DNA of 10,965 nt from contig CAYZEZ010000169.1 in the NCBI GenBank assembly GCA_964477295.1, positions 1 through 10,965 on the forward strand, in the 5' to 3' direction. The DNA comes from CAYZEZ01 sp964477295. Lineage in GTDB: Bacteria > Bacteroidota > Bacteroidia > Bacteroidales > SM23-62. The translations under genes and the position numbers were made by a program. Shown in pieces: positions 6,558 to 10,965 of the stretch (position 1 is the stretch's first letter; every line of letters begins with the position of its first letter). Below the pieces are notes generated by a model. The model ran no database searches. It was not told where the DNA came from and saw only the letters and a program-made list of their open reading frames with translations.

Positions 6558-7376
6558 ATGAAAAAGATAATTATTTTCCTGATTCTTATATTACCGGCTG
6601 GTTTCTTATCCTGTGATGAATTCTTATCCGACCCTGATAAACTTACAACTGATGAGGTTATAGAAGGATTAAAAACAGCCCTGATCGTAGGTACTGATTC
6701 TTCCGTTTCGGTAACCTCAGCACTTAATGGATATTATGGGGATCAACTGATTAAAATCGGATTGCCGGAGGAGGCTGATGTGATACTCGATAATCTGAAT
6801 AATGATTTGTTAAAGCAAATTGGTGTCAGCCAGTTAATAAATAATTCTGTAGATAATGTAGTTCTATCCATAAATCGGGCAGCTGAAACTGCTGCAACGG
6901 ATGCCGGTCCCATTTTCAAGGAGTCAATAACCTCACTTTCCATCACAGATGCTTGGGATATCCTTAACGGAACCAATCCCGCATCTGCAAAAAAATCAGA
7001 AGGATTTGATTCCACAGCAGCCACCGAATACCTTAGATCAACTACCTATGGAGCTCTGGTTACAGCGTTCAGTCCATACATTAATGATGTCCTCGACCAG
7101 GATGTTGTTGGATTAGGATTCTCAACCAACAGTGTATGGAATACACTTACGTCCACTTACAATACAGCAGCTGACCACTGGTTGAATAATCCAATTTCTC
7201 CTTTATATTTTGAACCCATGGAAGAAACAGACCTGGGTGAATTTGCCGTTGGGAAAGCTCTCGATGGCTTATTCCTGAAAGTGGGTGAAGAAGAAGTCAA
7301 GATCCGGCGCGATCCATGGGCCTGGGCAAGTTCTCTGGTAGGAAATATTCTGACAAAAGTGTTTGGAGGAAAATAG
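6558..7376 (+). CDS. DUF4197-family lipoprotein
   Basis: The 272-aa product has a lipoprotein signal (MKKIIIFLILILPAGFLSC, lipobox FLSC, Cys19). The remainder matches the layout I know for DUF4197: LTTDEVIEGLKTALIVGTDSSV (29-50), a PEEADVILDNL segment, the conserved NRAAE (106-110), a FKESITSLSITDAWDIL helix, YLRSTTYGAL (158-167), and the C-terminal GKALDGLFLKVGEEEVKIRRDP (232-253) ending in TKVFGGK. The biochemical role of the family is unknown; it is predicted to be helical and exported. It has its own spacing of 114 bp from the upstream operon and lies beyond that operon's terminator, so it is probably transcribed alone. TTTG at 6517-6520 is a possible -33 box, but no good -7 partner is seen. 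The gene runs toward uvrA (convergent). Confidence 0.88.
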   Translation: MKKIIIFLILILPAGFLSCDEFLSDPDKLTTDEVIEGLKTALIVGTDSSVSVTSALNGYYGDQLIKIGLPEEADVILDNLNNDLLKQIGVSQLINNSVDNVVLSINRAAETAATDAGPIFKESITSLSITDAWDILNGTNPASAKKSEGFDSTAATEYLRSTTYGALVTAFSPYINDVLDQDVVGLGFSTNSVWNTLTSTYNTAADHWLNNPISPLYFEPMEETDLGEFAVGKALDGLFLKVGEEEVKIRRDPWAWASSLVGNILTKVFGGK

Positions 7377-7379
7377 AAA

Positions 7380-7438
7380 TAGAATTGAGTAAGAGTTACG
7401 AATGTGCTGGCAATGGTTTTCCTTAATTCTCAATTCTA
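7380..7438. terminator. Inverted repeat between convergent genes, possible bidirectional terminator
   Basis: TAGAATTGAG (7380-7389) and CTCAATTCTA (7429-7438) are perfect inverse complements with a 39-nt loop, placed between the DUF4197 stop (7376) and the uvrA stop (7455). The stem is AT-rich and the loop long, so termination strength is doubtful. On the minus strand the second arm is followed by a pyrimidine-rich stretch (TTTCTATTTTCC), which fits the end of uvrA transcripts somewhat better. Confidence 0.4.
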
Positions 7439-7440
7439 GC

Positions 7441-7467
7441 TCATTTTAGTCATTTTAGCTCATTTTC
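7441..7467. repeat. 9-10 bp tandem repeat over the uvrA stop codon
   Basis: On the minus strand AAAATGAGCT, AAAATGACT and AAAATGAGCT follow each other. The first copy holds the last uvrA codons (Met-Ser-stop) and the others lie just beyond. It looks like a local duplication of the gene end. Confidence 0.6.
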
Positions 7468-10265
7468 TTCTTAAGGAATTTACCCGTATAAGACTGTTTG
7501 CAATTCAGCAGGTCTTCCGGTGTACCTTCAAACACCACTTCACCACCTTCAGCACCGCCTTCCGGGCCGAGATCAATAACCCAGTCGGCCGATTTAATTA
7601 TCTCAAGGTTGTGCTCTATGATAATCACGCTGTGCCCTTTCTTAATCAAGGCCTGGAAGGCATCCAGAAGCCTCTTAATATCATGAAAATGCAAACCGGT
7701 TGTCGGCTCATCAAAAATAAAAACTATTGTTTTATTGGAAGTTTCTTTCCCGAGAAATGAGGCAAGTTTAACCCGTTGACTCTCTCCTCCACTCAGTGTA
7801 CTGGACGATTGCCCAAGCTTAATATAACCCAAACCCACATCATACAAAGGCCTTAATTTTGCAATAATTTTCCGTTCATACCCGGATTCTGTTTTACCGA
7901 AAAATTCAATCGCCTCGTTTACTGTAAACTCAAGTATGTCATAAATATTTTTATCCCTGTATCTTACATCTAGAATATCATCTTTAAACCTTTTGCCCTG
8001 GCAACTCTCGCAAATAAGGGTTACATCTGCCATAAACTGCATTTCCACTTTAATGATCCCTTCTCCCTGACACTCCTCACAACGCCCCCCATCGATATTA
8101 AAAGAAAAATGAGATGGTTTATAACCATTGGTAACGGCATAGGGTTGTTCTGCAAAGAGTTTCCTGATCTCATCAAAAGCCTTCATATAGGTCACCGGGT
8201 TTGACCGGGTTGATTTTCCAATGGGATTCTGATCGACAAACTCAACACCCTGCAATAAATGAAAATCGCCTTCAAGAATATCGAAAGCACCTGACATTTC
8301 TCCATGTCCATTCAACTGCTTGATTAATGCCGGGAACAACGTATTCCTGATCAGAGAGGACTTCCCCGATCCACTTACCCCGGTAATAACTGTCATAATA
8401 TTCAAAGGAAATTTTACCGAGATCATTTTAAGATTGTTTTCCCTGGCACCGGTTATCTGAATGAAATTGTTCCATTTCCTTCTTTGTCCCGGAACCTCAA
8501 TCTTTTCATTTCCAGTGAGGTATTGAGCAGTGAGACTTTCACTGATACCTTCCAGCAAACCGGGTTTCCCCTGGTAGATAACCTCCCCTCCCAGCCTTCC
8601 GGCAAGTGGTCCGATATCAATGATCTCATCGGCTGACCGGATAATCTCTTCATCGTGTTCAACAACGACGACTGTATTGCCAAGCTGCCGGAGACTTTCC
8701 AGAACAGAAATCAACATTCTGGTATCCCTGGGATGCAGTCCGATACTTGGTTCATCAAGGATATACAATGATCCAACAAGGTTGCTGCCAATCGAAGTAG
8801 CCAAATTGATCCGTTGCGATTCGCCTCCCGATAAAGTGGAGGACAGCCTGTTAAGAGTGAGATACCCCAAGCCAACATTTATAAGATATTTTAACCGGTT
8901 ACTGATCTCGTAAATAATTCTTTCAGAAACAGATAGATCACAATCCTTTAGTTGCAATTCTGAAATGAAGTCATCTAATACATTTACCGGCATCATTACC
9001 AGTTCCTGAATTGATTTTTTATTCACCTTAACATAGGAGGTTTCCTTCTTAAGACGGGCACCTTTACATTCGGGACAAACAGTCTTGCCACGATAACGCG
9101 ACAGCATAACCCGGTACTGGATCTTATATTTCTTTTCTTCCAGCATATTAAAAAACCTGTCCAGTCCTTTAAAGAACCTGTTTCCAGTCCAGATTAATTT
9201 CTGTTGTTCCTCAGTAAGCTGGTAGTAAGGTTTATGAACAGGAAAATCAAACTTATCGGCATTATAAATCAACCGTTCCTTCCACTTCTTCATCTTCTCA
9301 CCCTTCCAGCAAACAATGGCATCCTCATAAACCGATAACCTTTTATTCGGGATCACAAGGTTTTCATCGACACCTATAATTTTCCCATATCCTTCACATA
9401 ATGGACAGGCACCGAGCGGATTATTGAAACTAAACATATGAACATCCGGCTCCTGGAACAGTATCCCGTCTTCTTCAAACCGGCTAGAGAATGTGCATAA
9501 TGCAGGTTTCTCACCAGCAAATGATTTGATGATACAAGTACCATTTCCCAGGCTGAAAGCAGTTTGTACTGAATCGGCAAAACGGGTAACGGAATCCTCA
9601 TCTTGCTGAACAACTATCCTGTCGATAACAATATTCACCATCTCTTTATCAGACACCTGGCTTGTCCCATCCAGGATATCTTCTATCATCAGTATATTGC
9701 CTTCCAATTCAATCCGGGTTATTCCCTGTTTCAGGATTAACTCAAGCTGGTCATTCATACTTTCGAACGACGCAAGTGAATAGGGTGTAAGAATAAGTGC
9801 TTTTGTACCCTCACCGAGACAAAGAATATAATTTACGACATCAGATACAGAATGTTTTTTTACCCTTCTTCCTGAAACAGGAGAATAAGTCTTTCCAACC
9901 CGTGCATAAAGCAATTTAAGATAATCGTATATCTCAGTTGATGTTCCTACTGTCGATCTGGGATTTCGTGTATTCACACGCTGTTCAATGGCGATGGCAG
10001 GTGGGATCCCCCTGATAAATTCAACTTCAGGCTTGTTAATCCTGCCTAAAAACTGACGTGCATAGGCAGATAAGCTTTCAACATATCTCCTTTGCCCTTC
10101 TGCATAAAGGGTATCAAAAGCCAGGGATGATTTACCTGATCCGGATAATCCGGTTATGACAATCAGTTTATTGCGCGGTAACCTGACCTCAATATTTTTA
10201 AGGTTGTGTACCTTTGCACCTTTGATATGAATATGATTATTGCTGTTTTTTTGCTTATATGGCAT
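7455..10265 (-). CDS. uvrA: UvrABC excinuclease subunit A
   Basis: The 936-aa damage-recognition ATPase of nucleotide excision repair acts as a dimer that loads UvrB. It has two ABC modules: Walker A GLSGSGKSS (39-47) with signature LSGGESQR (478-485) and ILDEPSIGLHP, and Walker A GVSGSGKSS (629-637) with signature LSGGESQR (824-831) and FDEPTTGLH. The zinc module near the C-terminal half is intact (Cys 729/732 and 752/755). Also present are CPLC (287-290) and CPEC (397-400). The CxxC pair that precedes the FSFNNP segment in E. coli UvrA is replaced by RFEED (262-266), and the stretch after YARVGKTYSPVSG lacks Cys/His ligands; both traits match what I recall of Bacteroidetes UvrA. Length is normal (E. 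coli about 940). It is divergent from the sigma-factor gene and convergent with the DUF4197 gene. AAAAGG (10277-10282) is a distant possible ribosome site. Confidence 0.98.
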   Translation of the reverse strand: MPYKQKNSNNHIHIKGAKVHNLKNIEVRLPRNKLIVITGLSGSGKSSLAFDTLYAEGQRRYVESLSAYARQFLGRINKPEVEFIRGIPPAIAIEQRVNTRNPRSTVGTSTEIYDYLKLLYARVGKTYSPVSGRRVKKHSVSDVVNYILCLGEGTKALILTPYSLASFESMNDQLELILKQGITRIELEGNILMIEDILDGTSQVSDKEMVNIVIDRIVVQQDEDSVTRFADSVQTAFSLGNGTCIIKSFAGEKPALCTFSSRFEEDGILFQEPDVHMFSFNNPLGACPLCEGYGKIIGVDENLVIPNKRLSVYEDAIVCWKGEKMKKWKERLIYNADKFDFPVHKPYYQLTEEQQKLIWTGNRFFKGLDRFFNMLEEKKYKIQYRVMLSRYRGKTVCPECKGARLKKETSYVKVNKKSIQELVMMPVNVLDDFISELQLKDCDLSVSERIIYEISNRLKYLINVGLGYLTLNRLSSTLSGGESQRINLATSIGSNLVGSLYILDEPSIGLHPRDTRMLISVLESLRQLGNTVVVVEHDEEIIRSADEIIDIGPLAGRLGGEVIYQGKPGLLEGISESLTAQYLTGNEKIEVPGQRRKWNNFIQITGARENNLKMISVKFPLNIMTVITGVSGSGKSSLIRNTLFPALIKQLNGHGEMSGAFDILEGDFHLLQGVEFVDQNPIGKSTRSNPVTYMKAFDEIRKLFAEQPYAVTNGYKPSHFSFNIDGGRCEECQGEGIIKVEMQFMADVTLICESCQGKRFKDDILDVRYRDKNIYDILEFTVNEAIEFFGKTESGYERKIIAKLRPLYDVGLGYIKLGQSSSTLSGGESQRVKLASFLGKETSNKTIVFIFDEPTTGLHFHDIKRLLDAFQALIKKGHSVIIIEHNLEIIKSADWVIDLGPEGGAEGGEVVFEGTPEDLLNCKQSYTGKFLKKKMS

Positions 10266-10305
10266 GGAAATTGCAACCTTTTAGGTAGTTTTTACGTCTA
10301 AAATT

Positions 10306-10313
10306 CAAAAGTA
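10306..10313 (-). promoter_or_regulatory. Bacteroidetes-type -7 box for uvrA
   Basis: Read on the minus strand this is TACTTTTG, a full TAnnTTTG match 40 bp before the uvrA ATG. The -33 position on that strand is A-rich without a clear TTTG. No SOS-type (LexA) palindrome is evident in the 167-bp divergent spacer. Confidence 0.5.
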
Positions 10314-10414
10314 ATATTTTTTGTATTAAATTTTTTTTGCTTATTTGCAATCTCTTAATAAACTGTTAACACGGAGGAAAGCCTATAAAACACTTCTACC
10401 TTATTCAAAAACCA

Positions 10415-10424
10415 AAGGAGGAGG
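10415..10424 (+). promoter_or_regulatory. Strong Shine-Dalgarno of the sigma-factor gene
   Basis: AAGGAGGAGG lies 8-11 nt before ATG 10433 and fixes that start. A second purine-rich site (ACGGAGGAAAG, 10371-10381) sits 50 bp upstream without a nearby start codon. Confidence 0.7.
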
Positions 10425-10432
10425 GTAGTTTC

Positions 10433-10965
10433 ATGTTACATAAATTAGAAGATCAGGAGCTGGTTAAAAGATTCCTTAAAGGAGATAATGCCAGCATAGA
10501 AGTCCTGATTAGCAGACACAAGAATAAGGTTTATACCTATATCATCCTAACAGTTAAAAATCAGCATCTGGCTGAAGATATTTTTCAGGATACATTTATC
10601 AAGGTAATCAAATCTTTGCATGATGGGAAATACAAAGACAATGGTAAATTTCTCTCATGGGTTATTCGTATTGCCCATAATTTGATTATCGATCACTACA
10701 GAAAGGAAAAACAAATCAATACGTACTCCAACGAAGATTATGAGGCGGATATCTTCAATTCCAGAAAACTGGCAGATGGGAACGTAGAGGAGTTTCTTAT
10801 TCAGGACCAGATCACCAATGATGTCAGGAGGTTGATAGAAGAATTGCCGGATGACCAGAAGCAGGTAATACTCCTTCGTCATTATGGCGGATTAAGCTTT
10901 AAGGAGATTGCTGAACAAACGGATGTGAGTATTAATACTGCCCTGGGCAGAATGAGATATGCATT
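10433..10965 (+). CDS. ECF-type RNA polymerase sigma factor (3' end beyond window)
   Basis: The reading frame is open for 177 codons to the window end. The translation begins MLHKLEDQELVKRFLKGD. Region 2 spans about residues 20-92, with the family pattern AEDIFQDTFIKVIKSL (47-62) and FLSWVIRIAHNLIIDHYRKEK (73-93). Region 4 starts near 128, with IEELPDDQKQVILLRHYGGLSFKEIAEQT (135-163) and the helix-turn-helix end DVSINTALGRMRYA (164-177). There is no region 1 or 3, so this is a group 4 (ECF) sigma factor. The end SINTALGRMRYA is typical of Bacteroidetes members. ECF sigma factors usually have a membrane anti-sigma gene next to them, which would lie beyond the window. Only a few residues of region 4.2 are likely missing. 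The regulon cannot be read from here. Confidence 0.94.
   Translation, partial: MLHKLEDQELVKRFLKGDNASIEVLISRHKNKVYTYIILTVKNQHLAEDIFQDTFIKVIKSLHDGKYKDNGKFLSWVIRIAHNLIIDHYRKEKQINTYSNEDYEADIFNSRKLADGNVEEFLIQDQITNDVRRLIEELPDDQKQVILLRHYGGLSFKEIAEQTDVSINTALGRMRYA

Noticed and set aside
8453..9613. Open frames within uvrA on both strands.
   Set aside because: They are shadows of the uvrA frame with no recognisable domains.
10655..10882. Minus-strand open frame of 75 codons inside the sigma-factor gene.
   Set aside because: The plus-strand frame shows clear sigma region 2 and 4 motifs; the antisense frame has none.

Overview
The window reads as chromosomal DNA from a member of the Bacteroidota (Bacteroidetes). 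The signs are AT-rich intergenic DNA with -7 boxes of the lineage type TAnnTTTG, mostly weak or absent Shine-Dalgarno sequences, an endonuclease III and a UvrA of the Bacteroidetes sequence type, and several small lipoproteins and Sec-secreted proteins of the kind common in this phylum. A species cannot be named from the sequence. No tRNA, rRNA, CRISPR array, transposase or phage gene was seen.

Layout, left to right. (1) 1-129: GC-rich 13-bp tandem repeats and a small hairpin at the window edge. (2) 163-819: nth, endonuclease III, plus strand. (3) 820-1078: non-coding, with short direct repeats and a probable promoter. (4) 1088-1972: a secreted protein that looks like a zincin metalloprotease whose HExxH motif has decayed. 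(5) 2014-4215: one 733-codon gene joining a NifS/IscS-type cysteine desulfurase to selenide,water dikinase (SelD). (6) 4338-4808: a secreted MORN-variant repeat protein, followed by a terminator. (7) 5067-6443: an apparent two-gene operon of an unknown lipoprotein and a small secreted protein, closed by a strong terminator. (8) 6558-7376: a DUF4197-type lipoprotein. (9) 7455-10265, minus strand: uvrA, convergent with the DUF4197 gene. (10) 10433-end: an ECF sigma factor, divergent from uvrA and cut by the window end.

The window is not one pathway. nth (base excision repair) and uvrA (nucleotide excision repair) are DNA-repair housekeeping genes. The desulfurase-SelD fusion stands out: one polypeptide would take selenium from selenocysteine (or sulfur from cysteine) and activate the selenide to selenophosphate, which suggests direct hand-over of a toxic, reactive intermediate. 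No selA, selB, selenocysteine tRNA or mnmH lies nearby, so the use of the selenophosphate is not shown here. The genes between 4338 and 7376 encode exported envelope proteins without assigned function.
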